From assembly GCA_020809705.1 (NCBI GenBank), contig CP085828.1, positions 7,226,717-7,290,716 of the forward strand: a stretch of 64,000 nt of DNA. Direction: 5' to 3'. Positions within the stretch are counted from its first letter, which is position 1. Each line of letters opens with the position of its first letter. The translations under genes were made by a program, and so were the position numbers. Below, in pieces: positions 47,984-57,603 of this stretch. Source of the stretch: Calonectria ilicicola (lineage: Eukaryota > Ascomycota > Sordariomycetes > Hypocreales > Nectriaceae). The notes beneath the pieces are model-generated. The model was not told the origin of the DNA. It saw only the letters and a list, made by a program, of their open reading frames with translations, and ran no database searches.

Positions 47984-48300
47984 TCAAGCATTGTACGTGA
48001 TGGACAGGTTAGAGCCATCATTACCCACAAATATAATATCAAGGCCAGCGAAATACTGGTTCAGCCTATTGACCAGGAAGTTGACGAGGTCAGGTCTCAG
48101 CTCGGCAGCAACAGCGATTCCGAAGATGACCGCCCAGCTAAGTGGATCCAAAAAAACATAAACTGGCTCCTGGCCCACTGCAGGCAGGGTCAGCAGCTCT
48201 GACTTCGGCGGTGCGAGAAGGCCTGCAGCCGGCGCCGTCTCCGAAATTGACCACTTCCCAGATGTGAAATGATAACTCGTCCACCACTTGTATTTGTTTG
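47984..48300 (-). pseudogene. Unidentified protein remnant
   Basis: On the minus strand, NKYKWWTSYHFTSGKWSISE leads into LTLPAVGQEPVYVFLDPLSW, GIAVAAELRPDLVNFLVNRL and FVGNDGSNLSITYNA. A TGA at 47984-47986 follows, after which the frame stays open (RGVDPGSLAAVVIGAGAG, ALECTVKWKASLQGILDD) to about 47,820. The unbroken, compositionally normal reading suggests a real gene interrupted by one stop. No family recognised and no start codon identified. Confidence 0.3.
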
Positions 48301-48461
48301 TCGACGGTGCCGGGTTGGAGAAATTTTAGCTTATCTCTCTAGACTTACTGCTACTGTAGACCTGGCCGCTTAGATTGCCACCTTCAAGCTACTATACAAT
48401 TGTTTCTTGCGGTTGATATACAGCAGAGCGGCCTGGAGGCAACTGCACACTATCAATAAAA

Positions 48462-48482
48462 ATCTTTTTTTTTTTTTTTTTG
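48462..48482. repeat. Poly-T run
   Basis: About 18 consecutive Ts near the end of the minus-strand remnant's upstream region. It could be a fossil poly-A tail in inverse orientation or a simple-sequence run. No retroposed gene could be identified beside it. Confidence 0.5.
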
Positions 48483-49545
48483 TTTTATGTAAAGGGGCAG
48501 CGGATACTTATTTATATACAATGGTTGGCTGTTAATTTATTGAATTAATGTCATCCTTCTATTAAGGGATAATCTCTTAGTAAGATGAGCGATTATACAA
48601 ATGCTCCTTTACTCGAGGGGGGAGTGTGTGTGTAGGAGGAAGGGCTGAGAAATGTGGATGGCGTGGAAGGGTCTGCTCTATTTGCAGTGTGATGACCTAT
48701 AGCTACAGCCAGTTACAACTGATAGATCTATAGTATAATTATAGTTGTAATTATGAGGTTGGAAATTCATTTAAAGACTTTATAAATTATTATGTAGCTA
48801 GCTATAGAACTAAGTATATCTAGTTCTTATAAATTGTTTGTTACCTATTAAGTAAAATGCTTATATATATTAACTAAAAAGGAAGAGGCTAATATTATAA
48901 AATAAACTTAAATATTATTACTAAGGTATACTAAGTTCTTAGATTAATTTAATATATAGGTATGTTTCTAGTATAGTCTCTCCTAGATTATATTCTACTT
49001 TATTTTATATTATATTCTTTAATACTTATTATCTACATAACCCTATTCTTTTTTTCCTATTAGATCTATTTACTAGACCATTCTTCTTAAACTTAATAAA
49101 AGATATAGTTGATCATATTTAATCTACTTACCTAATAATCTTTTCCTCCTATTTTCTTATTATACTAGATATAATTAGATATAGCTACTATGATCACCTT
49201 ATTTACAGTTACCCTGTCTTTATCTAATAATAATTTAATTTTTAATATACTACTATTTTATCTAAACCACATATAAAATAGTAGCTAGCTAAAAGGTAAT
49301 ATAGAAAGTCAAATAGAACAGCGCTTATAACCAATAGTTAATGCAGCTATATTCGGACAAGGTATATATACAATCTAGACTAACTTATAATTACAATATA
49401 GTAGTTAGTATATTTATTAATCAACTATATATATTCTAAACTCCTATCTACTATAATTATTACAAAAATAATATATATAAGCTACCTTATTTAACTAAGC
49501 TAGATACTCAACTATAAGATTAGTATCATTTTACTTAACCTTGGG
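48483..49545. other. AT-rich, RIP-like region left of gypsy element E
   Basis: Strongly AT-rich with no ORF. It resembles the RIP-mutated transposon block but no parent element can be recognised. It directly abuts the left LTR of element E at 49546. Confidence 0.4.
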
Positions 49546-49940
49546 TGTTATGACCCATGACACGCCTAGGCGGTCTACGACGGCAGAACTAACACCTACC
49601 TACCCTATAGCCCCACACCAACCAATAAGGAAGCGCTCACTCGCGATCACCCATAATGTTGGTGATCACCCTGTGATCACCCATCCGATCACCAATACTT
49701 AGATAGAACCAACACAGTGAGCGCCTACTACGATAATAGTATATAGACAGGTTAGAATCCGCCCTTATGGCCGATACTAGCCAGCTTTCAATACAACTTG
49801 GTTACCTCAATTGCGATTGACTATTACCTAACGTAACACTTCCATTGCTCTATTTACCATAACGCGCCTAACCATCCTGCCAACAATAAACCCTTCGTTC
49901 TGATTGGTTCATCAAGTTGGGAATTGACCAGACCGTTACA
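49546..49940 (+). repeat. Element E 5' LTR
   Basis: 395 bp, TGTTATGACC...CCGTTACA. The U3 part has four GATCACC-type motifs (about 49643-49697) enclosed by a 9-bp inverted repeat (GCGCTCACT / AGTGAGCGC). Confidence 0.9.
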
Positions 49941-49993
49941 CGTTGAAAGCTCTTGTTCAGTTGGTTACCCGCGTCAACAATTGAGCAATAACA

Positions 49994-51775
49994 ATGTCCG
50001 GAAAGAACCCCGCCGCCACTGCTCCTCCTAGCAACGCCGAGTTGACTACGGAACTGCAGCAGGTTAAGAAGAAACTCGCAGATGCACAAGCACAACTTAA
50101 AGCAGAAAAAGCCGGAACCACCACGGTTGAAGGAAACAAGGGTAAAGACATTGGTGAAATTCTGAGACCCCCGGTCCCAGAGCCCTTCCTAGGAAAGGCT
50201 GCCGATGTAGTCCCCTTCCTCACCCGAATGAAGGGATACTTCCGCTTTTTCCCAACGCGACTTGCAACCCCCGAAGCCCAGGTACTATACACCAAAACCC
50301 TCCTCCAAGGAGACGCAGGAGTATGGTTTGAACCCATCATGAGAGACTATCTGGAAAACGAGGACGACGCCGACCAAAATGAAGAGACCCGAGAGATCTT
50401 CAGAGACTGGGAACATTTCGAAACCGCTATTAAAGACAATTTCGGCACGATCGATATGGAACAACAAGCTGTAAACCAGTTATACGAACTTAAACAAACA
50501 AAATCCTGCAGCCAGTATTCGGCCGAGTTCAAAAGGATTGCAGCACGAACAGCCTGGGATGACGACGCACTAATGGAACTCTACTATAGAGGCCTGAAGG
50601 GCGAAGTCAAGGACGAAATCTATAAAGAAGACCGGCCAGAAAAACTCTCGGAGTATATCAAAAGTGCTGTCAAGATCGACGAAAGACAATTTAACCGACG
50701 CAAGGAACGCGCCCGAGATAACAAAAACCCATATATCCCGAATAAAGGAAAAACCCAGAATAAGCAACAAAGCACCGCACACGGGACTCATTCAGGGCCA
50801 ATGGAACTCGGCGCCACCCAGGGGTATGACAAAAGTAAGATTACCTGCTTCAACTGCGGGAAAAAAGGACATAAATCCTTCGAATGCCGCTCCCCGAAAA
50901 CAGGAAATCAGTTCAAACCCATACCAGAAGGACAGAAACAACTCAACACTATGAAAACTCAATGGACCCCGGTACCAGAAGGAAAAGAGGATACCACAGG
51001 AAAAGTTGTTCTTGCTGTCATTAAGAAACATGAACCAACCACCATAGTTAAGCAATGTACGGAAAACCATGAGTTGCGCAAGGTAAAACTCACTCCGCAA
51101 CAAGAAATCGATGAAGCCATCCGAAAAGCATGGTCAACCCGACAAGAAGGCCAGTCCTGCCTTCCCCACGAATGGTTGGAACGAGCCAAGAAGATAGGAA
51201 TCCCTGCATCCATCCTAGATGTGTATACCGACAAAGCACCAGCATGGTGGGATACCTGCACTTATGACGAAAATGGAAACAGGAAATGGACAACTAGTAT
51301 TAAAAGAATGGCCCAACAAGTCAGGGAACCCTCGTGGGACGGAGACAAAGTCTTCCTACTTGCGCGAAGCGAATGGCAACCAGGAAACCGCGACCCCCGA
51401 CCTATCCAACATAAGGAGGATGACCCTAGACTAAACACGGTACACGAAGAACATAAGAACATCTCATGGGTAAGCTGCTACGACCACGACTGCCTCCAAC
51501 ACATGGAACAAAAGCAGCATGCAGCATGCTTTCCCATTAGGGTAGAAGACGTGGTCATCCACCGCGCCTATGGGAGACACTTCGACCGACACGAAGTAAC
51601 GGGAAGAAACCCCCACTACCAGTTCACTATGTTGGAACCAGGTGAGCCTGAGTTCCCCGATTGCAGCGAGCTGCCCTGGAATGAATGTCAAGACCCCAAA
51701 TGCGATATCCACATGATAGATAAAGCAATGGCCTGGCACCGAACAAAACCAAAAAACGAGCGGAGCCCCCTGTAG
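49994..51775 (+). CDS. Element E gag polyprotein
   Basis: 593 residues from the first ATG after the leader. Residues 17-40 are coiled-coil-like (ELQQVKKKLADAQAQLKAEK). About 85-225 match the retrotransposon capsid domain (PF03732 type), with LYTKTLLQGDAGVWFEPIMR and ELYYRGLKGEVKDEIYKEDR. A single CCHC zinc knuckle, CFNCGKKGHKSFEC, lies near residues 285-300. The C-terminal ~290 residues are long for a gag and contain further His/Cys-rich pieces (CYDHDCLQHMEQKQHAACF, NECQDPKCDIHM) that could bind metal. The gene ends at TAG 51773-51775, just after a slippery heptamer where ribosomes can shift into pol. It forms the virus-like particle and packages element RNA. Confidence 0.85.
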   Translation: MSGKNPAATAPPSNAELTTELQQVKKKLADAQAQLKAEKAGTTTVEGNKGKDIGEILRPPVPEPFLGKAADVVPFLTRMKGYFRFFPTRLATPEAQVLYTKTLLQGDAGVWFEPIMRDYLENEDDADQNEETREIFRDWEHFETAIKDNFGTIDMEQQAVNQLYELKQTKSCSQYSAEFKRIAARTAWDDDALMELYYRGLKGEVKDEIYKEDRPEKLSEYIKSAVKIDERQFNRRKERARDNKNPYIPNKGKTQNKQQSTAHGTHSGPMELGATQGYDKSKITCFNCGKKGHKSFECRSPKTGNQFKPIPEGQKQLNTMKTQWTPVPEGKEDTTGKVVLAVIKKHEPTTIVKQCTENHELRKVKLTPQQEIDEAIRKAWSTRQEGQSCLPHEWLERAKKIGIPASILDVYTDKAPAWWDTCTYDENGNRKWTTSIKRMAQQVREPSWDGDKVFLLARSEWQPGNRDPRPIQHKEDDPRLNTVHEEHKNISWVSCYDHDCLQHMEQKQHAACFPIRVEDVVIHRAYGRHFDRHEVTGRNPHYQFTMLEPGEPEFPDCSELPWNECQDPKCDIHMIDKAMAWHRTKPKNERSPL

Positions 51776-54135
51776 AAGAGCAGCAGGAGCGGCTAGGGCA
51801 ACGACCCCCGGAGTTACCGAAAGAACTCCCTAAAAAAGCTCTATACTCTACAACTAAAGAGCAACCCCGACGACGATTAGAAATAGAAGTAAGGATTAAA
51901 GGGAAGTGGTGTAACGCTATGGTGGATAGCGGAGCTGAGCGAAACTACGTGAATCCTCGAGTAGTTAACGAACTTCAGCTACCATGGACAACGAAAGTCG
52001 ACCCGTACGAAATCATCAATATAGAAGGAACACCCTTTGGATATAACAACGGTATTATAGACAAAAAGATTGATCACCTGAAAGTCTTCGTTGAAGGAAA
52101 GAACCAAGGAATAACCTTCGATATTGTTGATATCGGACAACACGACCTAGTTTTAGGGTACCCATGGTTATACCGATACAACCCTAATATCTGCTGGCGT
52201 ACTGGCCAGGTGCAAATACCCGAGGAGTATGATGCAGCCAGCGATATTTCCATAAAACACGATGAGAGATCTCGAACTCCTAGCCCTGACCAAGCAGGAG
52301 ACATGAGCGAAGGAGAATCTTCGCCACCCAAAGGAACAAAACATAAACACAAGAACGGTCAGAAAAGGCAAAGACAACGAACGATCGCCTGCCTTAGAAC
52401 ACAGTTCCAACAAATCGATAAAAGCCTCAAAGAAATGAAGGCTGAAGCAGAAACAGACAGACTGCACAATGTACCCCCACAGTACCGAATCTATGAAAAG
52501 CTCTTCGCAGAAGAACTAGACACTGGACTACCTGAGTTTAGCCAGTGGGATCACGAAATCGTCCTTAAAGACGGATCCAACACCCGATTTTACCCTATTT
52601 ATAATCTCAACCAAATCGAGCTTGATACCCTGAAGGAATACATCCAAGATATGCTCAAAAAGGGATATATCCGTATTTCAAACTCCGAAGCTGGTTACCC
52701 TGTCATGTTTGTGCCTAAGAAAAACGGGAAGCTACGCCTCGTCGTGGACTACCGACAGCTCAACGATATCACCATTAAAGATCGCACTCCACTACCATTG
52801 ATTAATGAAATGAAGGATCGCCTTCATGGAGCCAACATCTTTACTGCACTGGATCTTAAAGGAGCATACAATCTTATTCGCATTAAAGAAGGACATGAAT
52901 GGAAAACCGCTTTCCGAACTAAGTTTGGACTGTTTGAATACCTAGTTATGCCTTTTGGACTCACAAATGCACCGGCATCATTTCAGCGAATGATAACCAA
53001 TGTATTACGAGAACACTTAGATATCTTTGTTGTCTGCTACCTGGACGATATCCTCATCTTCTCCAAAAACGAGGAAGAACATGAAGAACACGTTCATAAG
53101 GTCTTAAAAGCCCTCCAAGACGCCAAACTCCTGGTTGAACCAGAAAAAAGCAAGTTCCACACTCAAGAAGTAGAATTTCTAGGACACATTATCAGCCCTA
53201 ACGAAATTCGCATGGACCCAAAGAAAGTTGCTGCAGTAAAAGATTGGAAGGAACCTACTAATGTGAAGGAAGTACAAGCCTTCCTCGGATTTGCTAACTA
53301 TTACCGAAGATTCATTAAGGGATTTAGTAAAATCGCCTCAGGCATGACAGAACTAACTAAGAAAGGAATTACCTTTCGATGGGGAAATAAAGCACAACAA
53401 TCATTCGAAGCCATAAAAAATGCTATTTTAGAAGAACCCATCCTTGCAATGTTCGACCCTGATAAGCCTATAGAGCTAGAAACCGATGCATCGGACTTCG
53501 CCCTAGGGGCCCAGATCGGACAACGAGATGAACAAGGAAACCTACATCCTATAGCATTCTACTCGCATAAGCTACATGGCCCTGAGCTAAACTACCCCAT
53601 CTACGATAAAGAATTCCTTGCTATTGTCAACGCTTTCAAAGAATTCCGACAATACCTTTTAGGAAGCAACCACAAAATCACAGTATACACCGACCATAAA
53701 AACATTGCCTACTTCGCAACCACTCAAAAACTCAGTGGAAGGCAACTACGATATGCAGAATACCTATCCGAATTCGACTATCAAATCGTTCATGTTAAAG
53801 GAACTGAGAATGGCCGCGCCGATGCGATCAGCCGCCGACCTGACTACAACACAGAAAAACCAAAAACACAAGAAAAACTATTGATCTACAACACCAACGG
53901 AGGACTAGAACAAGCCCCAATCAGTGGAATGACAATAGAAACAAAGAAAATAATCGCCGCTATGAGAATAGGAGGATTGCCGCGTGCAACCAGAACCACT
54001 ACTGCGGAAATACCCACACAACGAGTGGAACAGGGCAATCCACTACTAAGGAAAATCGAAGAATACAATCTAGCACTTCCAGAAGAAGAAAAACGGACTA
54101 CCTACAAGTGCCAGAAGAACACCAAATGGAGTTAA
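51724..54135 (+). CDS. Element E pol, part 1: protease, reverse transcriptase, RNase H
   Basis: The frame opens at 51724 behind the frameshift site; an internal ATG is at 51919. The aspartic protease active site is MVDSGAERNYV (51919 onward). Reverse transcriptase begins near 52,550 with YPIYNLNQIELDTLKEYIQD and continues KLRLVVDYRQLN, FTALDLKGAYNLIRIKEGHE and LVMPFGLTNAPASFQRM. The catalytic box CYLDDILIFSK is near 53,035-53,065. RNase H follows with ELETDASDFALGAQIG and ITVYTDHKNIAYF. All catalytic residues I can check are intact. The ORF runs out of frame near 54,090, where AAAAA precedes CGGACTACC. One added base continues into the integrase part, so this is probably one gene with a homopolymer shortfall. 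Confidence 0.85.
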   Translation, partial: SNGLAPNKTKKRAEPPVEEQQERLGQRPPELPKELPKKALYSTTKEQPRRRLEIEVRIKGKWCNAMVDSGAERNYVNPRVVNELQLPWTTKVDPYEIINIEGTPFGYNNGIIDKKIDHLKVFVEGKNQGITFDIVDIGQHDLVLGYPWLYRYNPNICWRTGQVQIPEEYDAASDISIKHDERSRTPSPDQAGDMSEGESSPPKGTKHKHKNGQKRQRQRTIACLRTQFQQIDKSLKEMKAEAETDRLHNVPPQYRIYEKLFAEELDTGLPEFSQWDHEIVLKDGSNTRFYPIYNLNQIELDTLKEYIQDMLKKGYIRISNSEAGYPVMFVPKKNGKLRLVVDYRQLNDITIKDRTPLPLINEMKDRLHGANIFTALDLKGAYNLIRIKEGHEWKTAFRTKFGLFEYLVMPFGLTNAPASFQRMITNVLREHLDIFVVCYLDDILIFSKNEEEHEEHVHKVLKALQDAKLLVEPEKSKFHTQEVEFLGHIISPNEIRMDPKKVAAVKDWKEPTNVKEVQAFLGFANYYRRFIKGFSKIASGMTELTKKGITFRWGNKAQQSFEAIKNAILEEPILAMFDPDKPIELETDASDFALGAQIGQRDEQGNLHPIAFYSHKLHGPELNYPIYDKEFLAIVNAFKEFRQYLLGSNHKITVYTDHKNIAYFATTQKLSGRQLRYAEYLSEFDYQIVHVKGTENGRADAISRRPDYNTEKPKTQEKLLIYNTNGGLEQAPISGMTIETKKIIAAMRIGGLPRATRTTTAEIPTQRVEQGNPLLRKIEEYNLALPEEEKRTTYKCQKNTKWS
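51751..51794 (+). promoter_or_regulatory. Predicted -1 ribosomal frameshift signal (A AAA AAC + stem-loop)
   Basis: The heptamer A AAA AAC occupies 51751-51757 in the exact gag register (codons CCA AAA AAC). A -1 slip places ribosomes in the pol frame, open from 51724. About six bases downstream a stem can form: AGCC 51764-51767 with GGCT 51791-51794, and CCTG 51769-51772 with CAGG 51784-51787. The gag stop (51773-51775) lies in the loop. The heptamer type is an established -1 frameshift site in retroviruses and retrotransposons; function here is inferred. Confidence 0.7.
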
Positions 54136-55421
54136 TAAGGGACATTCACGAACACCCCTTGCATGGCCACAAAGGCATCAACAAAACCCTTGAACGAGTC
54201 AAACAGACATTTTCCTTTAGTAAGATGAAAAAGAAAGTTGAACAAGTATGTAAGGAATGCAGCCTATGTCGACACTCCAAAAACCAAGACACAAACCATA
54301 CGGATTATTGCAACCATCCCCTGTCGCACAACGACCATGGGACTCAATCACAATGGACTTTATTACCAACCTCCCTTGTCAGCAGACCCTGCTACAGGAG
54401 TATACTATGATAGTATTTTCGTTATTGTTGATCGCTTCACGAAAGCAGCATATTATCTCCCATATAATAAAGCAACAAAAGAAGAACAATTCGCCTACCT
54501 TTTCTTTCGACATATAGTCGCTATACACGGCCTACCAACCGAAATCATATCGGATAGAGGACAACCATTTGCATCTAAGTTTTGGCAAAGCCTGATGTCC
54601 TTAATGGGGTTAAACCACAAGCTAAGCACAGCTTTCCACCCCCAAACAGACGGACAAACCGAACGCCAAAACCAGGAAATTGAGCAATATCTACGATGCT
54701 ACATTAACTACGAACAAACCGACTGGGTAGAAAAGTTACCTATCGCACAGCTAGCACATAACACATCCTACAATCACAGCATTAAGACAACACCAGCAAA
54801 AGCCAATTTTGGCTTCACACCAGATGCTTACCGAGCCCCTTAGAAGGCACAATCCAAGCAAAAGCTATGATCAAGTCAGATGATCTAAGAAAATTACATG
54901 AAGAAATGAAGACAGAACTTGAGTTCGTCCGTAACATCATGAAGAGACATTACAACCTCAAAAGGCTGAAGGGACCAACCTTTTCGGAGGGAGACATGGT
55001 CTACCTAGCAACAAAAAATCTTGCAACAAAAAGACAAAACAAAAAAATCGACTTCACGCAGATTGGACCATACCCCATTAAAAGAAAAATATCAGAAAAC
55101 AACTATGAACTCGACCTCCCAGACAACATTAAAGTGCACCCTATCTTCCACATTTCACTGCTAGAACCCGGTGACGGCATCCAAGTCAATACAGGACCCA
55201 GCTACAAACCACAAATAGAAAACCCAGAAGATCAGTGGGAAGTCGAAAAAATCCTACAAAGGAGAGAAGAAGACGGGAAATTTGAAATTAAATGGAAAGG
55301 CTATAAAGAAACAACATGGGAACCCGCGAAACATCTCACGCACTGCTCGAAGCTGCTGGAAGCGTTCCTGAGGACACAACGCCAAGCAAACCATCGAGGT
55401 CAACAGCGTTCCAATCGATAA
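54100..55421 (+). CDS. Element E pol, part 2: integrase and chromodomain (frame broken)
   Basis: The reading moves through three frames. First, 54100-54280: an HHCC zinc domain, with [20 protein letters not shown] and [10 protein letters not shown]. Next, 54280-54375: [19 protein letters not shown]. Then 54375-54842: [18 protein letters not shown] and [19 protein letters not shown] with the two catalytic Asp, and [17 protein letters not shown] with the Glu. Last, 54843-55421: a C-terminal domain with [15 protein letters not shown], then a chromodomain, [20 protein letters not shown] and [13 protein letters not shown]. Each frame change equals one missing base, at runs AAAAA (near 54,090), AAAAA (near 54,279), CCC (near 54,377) and CCCC (near 54,837). 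Either these are consensus errors or the copy is young but dead. The chromodomain suggests targeting to heterochromatin. Confidence 0.75.
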
Positions 55422-55956
55422 CATCCACTGCCCCTAAAGACTGCGCCTGAACAACGGCTTCCGACTCTACCCGATCCGCCTCTTCCAACTCATCCAAAGA
55501 AGAAAGCCCACGACGCACCATCTCCACACCCTTCGTCTTGAGTTGACGTTTCTGACGACGAAGACGGGATAAACGGTTCAAGGATTCCTGAACCTTGGCC
55601 TGAGCCGCAAGCGCCTCCGCTTGTACACGAAGGAACTCCTCCTCAGCGACCTCTTCCTCTATATCCAAACGATCGGACTCCCGATTTATCCGGTTTACTA
55701 CCAAAGTCAGCAACCAACCACATTCACCACCATAAAATGACGCACACGCAGCCAAAGACGCCTCTGAAGCATCACAGGTCCTACCACGACGAGTGCACTC
55801 GCCGCAACGGTCACCAGAATCCGGCAACATCTTGCATCGCAAACCCTTAGAGGAACAGAATGAACACGGCATGATTTCAAAACCCGTTGAGTTAATAAGC
55901 TGAGCTCGGGCCTTGGCACGAAGACGCTGTTTGGAATCACCTGGACCACGAGGCAT
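55336..55956 (-). CDS. Element E antisense ORF: Zn2Cys6-type zinc-cluster protein
   Basis: 206 residues on the strand opposite to pol, between the chromodomain and the 3' LTR, overlapping the 3' end of pol by 86 bp. A basic N-terminus (DSKQRLRAKARAQLINSTGF) precedes six cysteines at 31, 34, 41, 51, 54 and 61 (CX2CX6CX9CX2CX6C), with GLRC, GECTRRGRTC and Asp after the last Cys. This is the spacing of the fungal Zn2Cys6 binuclear cluster. The rest is a long Ala/Glu/Arg-rich coiled-coil (RESDRLDIEEEVAEEEFLRV, then LRRQKRQLKTKGVEMVRRGL) and an acidic C-terminus. I recall similar CX2C...GLxC...C-E-C-x-R-x-G-R-x-C proteins annotated as hypothetical in other ascomycetes. A damaged homologue lies at the same place in element C. 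A DNA- or RNA-binding regulator of the element is plausible but inferred. Confidence 0.75.
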   Translation of the reverse strand: MPRGPGDSKQRLRAKARAQLINSTGFEIMPCSFCSSKGLRCKMLPDSGDRCGECTRRGRTCDASEASLAACASFYGGECGWLLTLVVNRINRESDRLDIEEEVAEEEFLRVQAEALAAQAKVQESLNRLSRLRRQKRQLKTKGVEMVRRGLSSLDELEEADRVESEAVVQAQSLGAVDVIDWNAVDLDGLLGVVSSGTLPAASSSA

Positions 55957-56035
55957 AATTAGAAAATATTTTGAAGGTTAAAAATGGGGAAACTCACACA
56001 CAAGGTCGAACTAACGGGCCTTGAGGACAAGACCA

Positions 56036-56052
56036 ACAGAGGGGGGACATCG
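56036..56052 (+). other. Element E polypurine tract
   Basis: ACAGAGGGGGGACATCG lies directly before the 3' LTR (56053), the expected primer site for plus-strand DNA synthesis during reverse transcription. Confidence 0.65.
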
Positions 56053-56447
56053 TGTTATGACCCATGACACGCCTAGGCGGTCTACGACGGCAGAACTAAC
56101 ACCTACCTACCCTATAGCCCCACACCAACCAATAAGGAAGCGCTCACTCGCGATCACCCATAATGTTGGTGATCACCCTGTGATCACCCATCCGATCACC
56201 AATACTTAGATAGAACCAACACAGTGAGCGCCTACTACGATAATAGTATATAGACAGGTTAGAATCCGCCCTTATGGCCGATACTAGCCAGCTTTCAATA
56301 CAACTTGGTTACCTCAATTGCGATTGACTATTACCTAACGTAACACTTCCATTGCTCTATTTACCATAACGCGCCTAACCATCCTGCCAACAATAAACCC
56401 TTCGTTCTGATTGGTTCATCAAGTTGGGAATTGACCAGACCGTTACA
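56053..56447 (+). repeat. Element E 3' LTR
   Basis: 395 bp, apparently identical to 49546-49940. Confidence 0.9.
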
Positions 56448-56992
56448 GTTATGCTTATGTATTTGTGAGTTTTTCTTGACCTACTGTAGTTCTATAGTTA
56501 ACTTAGTGTTACTAGAAGGAGCAGTAGCAACAGGGTTCTTTCCAAATATTATTATTACTTAATTGTTAATATGGATAATCAACTAAATAAGAGCTTTTAA
56601 TGTATAATAGTCTGATCAATTCCTAACTTAATGAACCAATTAGAACGAAGGGTTTATTATTGGCAGGATAGTTAGGTATGTTATAGTAAATAGAGTAATA
56701 GGAGTGTTATATTAGATAATAGTTAATTGCAATTAAGGTAACCAAGTTATATTAAAAGCTAATTAGTTCCATTCCTTACAGTAGGATCTAATCTATCTAT
56801 ATATTATTATCTTATTTTGGTATGTGTGGTGTGCTTGGTGTGCTAGGTGCAACACCTTTCATACTTATTGTGACAGTTGCCCTTATCGCTCCTTGTTTGA
56901 TTGGTCGTATATAACTATAGGGTAGCTGGTTTCTTACAGGGTGTGGCATTCTGCCACCCTAGACCGCCCTGGGTACGACATGGGTCGTAACA
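56448..56992 (-). mobile_element. Gypsy element D fragment (LTR, leader, gag start)
   Basis: On the minus strand, a 390-bp LTR of the element C subfamily (56603-56992) is followed by a leader. The beginning of gag (GKNPVAT-like codons near 56,540) comes next and is cut at 56448 by the LTR of E. CA-to-TA changes are present but fewer than in C. Confidence 0.7.
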
Positions 56993-57000
56993 CTGAATGT

Positions 57001-57603
57001 CTTAGAAATAGGCTACTATTACCCTCTAAGACCCCTAGAAGCTCTTACAACTACTGTGGGGAAATAGCAGATATAAATCATGAAGATATTTGCAAGGCAG
57101 CTACTAAAAGGTGGATCCAACGCCATAATCAGATCAATCAGGCCCTCAAGAAAGCCCTAGAAAGTAACCTTACCTTAGAGGTTGAAATAGAGCCCCTTAT
57201 TAACCCTAGCCTTAACCTAAAGGCAGACTTCTTTATTCTCAAGGGCTCTAACTGCTATTACTATAACCTACAAATAGTAACTATTAATAGCCAAGAAAAG
57301 GAAGTCTAGGAAGTCCTAGCTACTATAGCTAAGGATAAACTAAGGAAATATAAGGCTTTGGATCCCTTCTTCTAACCCCTAATCTTCTCTGCTGGAGGCT
57401 TAATGGAGCTAGAAACAGCTAAAAGCTATAGAAAGCTTCAGGAAGTAATAGGGAAAATAGCAGCTAGCTAGCTTGATACCTCTATTAGCCTTACGCTTAG
57501 TAAGTTTAGAGCCTAGGCAGCTAGCTCTATAGCTATTAGCCCTACTAAAAACCCGATTCTTATTCCTAAAGGGCTAAGGGCTAGCCTTTTCAACCAAAAC
57601 TAA
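57001..57603 (+). pseudogene. R2/CRE-type endonuclease-like domain, second copy, broken
   Basis: Homologous over its full length to the 38362-38946 ORF but in the opposite orientation. It has TAG at 57307-57309 and three further stops at former Gln codons (before PLIF, LDTS and AASS), and the first Cys of the zinc-type motif is Tyr. These are RIP-type changes. The RHNQINQALKKAL, LKADFFILKG and KDKLRKYKAL motifs remain readable. Confidence 0.55.

Larger units (their letters stand above)
49546..56447 (+). mobile_element. Young Ty3/gypsy retrotransposon E
   Basis: A 6,902-bp element with two 395-bp LTRs that appear identical, so insertion is recent. Order: LTR, gag, pol (protease, reverse transcriptase, RNase H, integrase, chromodomain), antisense zinc-cluster ORF, purine-rich tract (AGAGGGGGGACA near 56038-56050), LTR. 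It has none of the RIP changes seen in its relatives A-D. It differs from a perfectly coding element by four one-base shortfalls in the integrase half. Flanks are TTGGG (left) and GTTAT (right), so no target duplication is seen. The right flank is the gag start of another gypsy copy in inverse orientation. Confidence 0.9.

Noticed and set aside
50792..51103. Minus-strand open frame inside gag with a Cys/Phe-rich translation
   Set aside because: Shadow of gag with no conserved motif. The true antisense ORF of the element is at 55336-55956.
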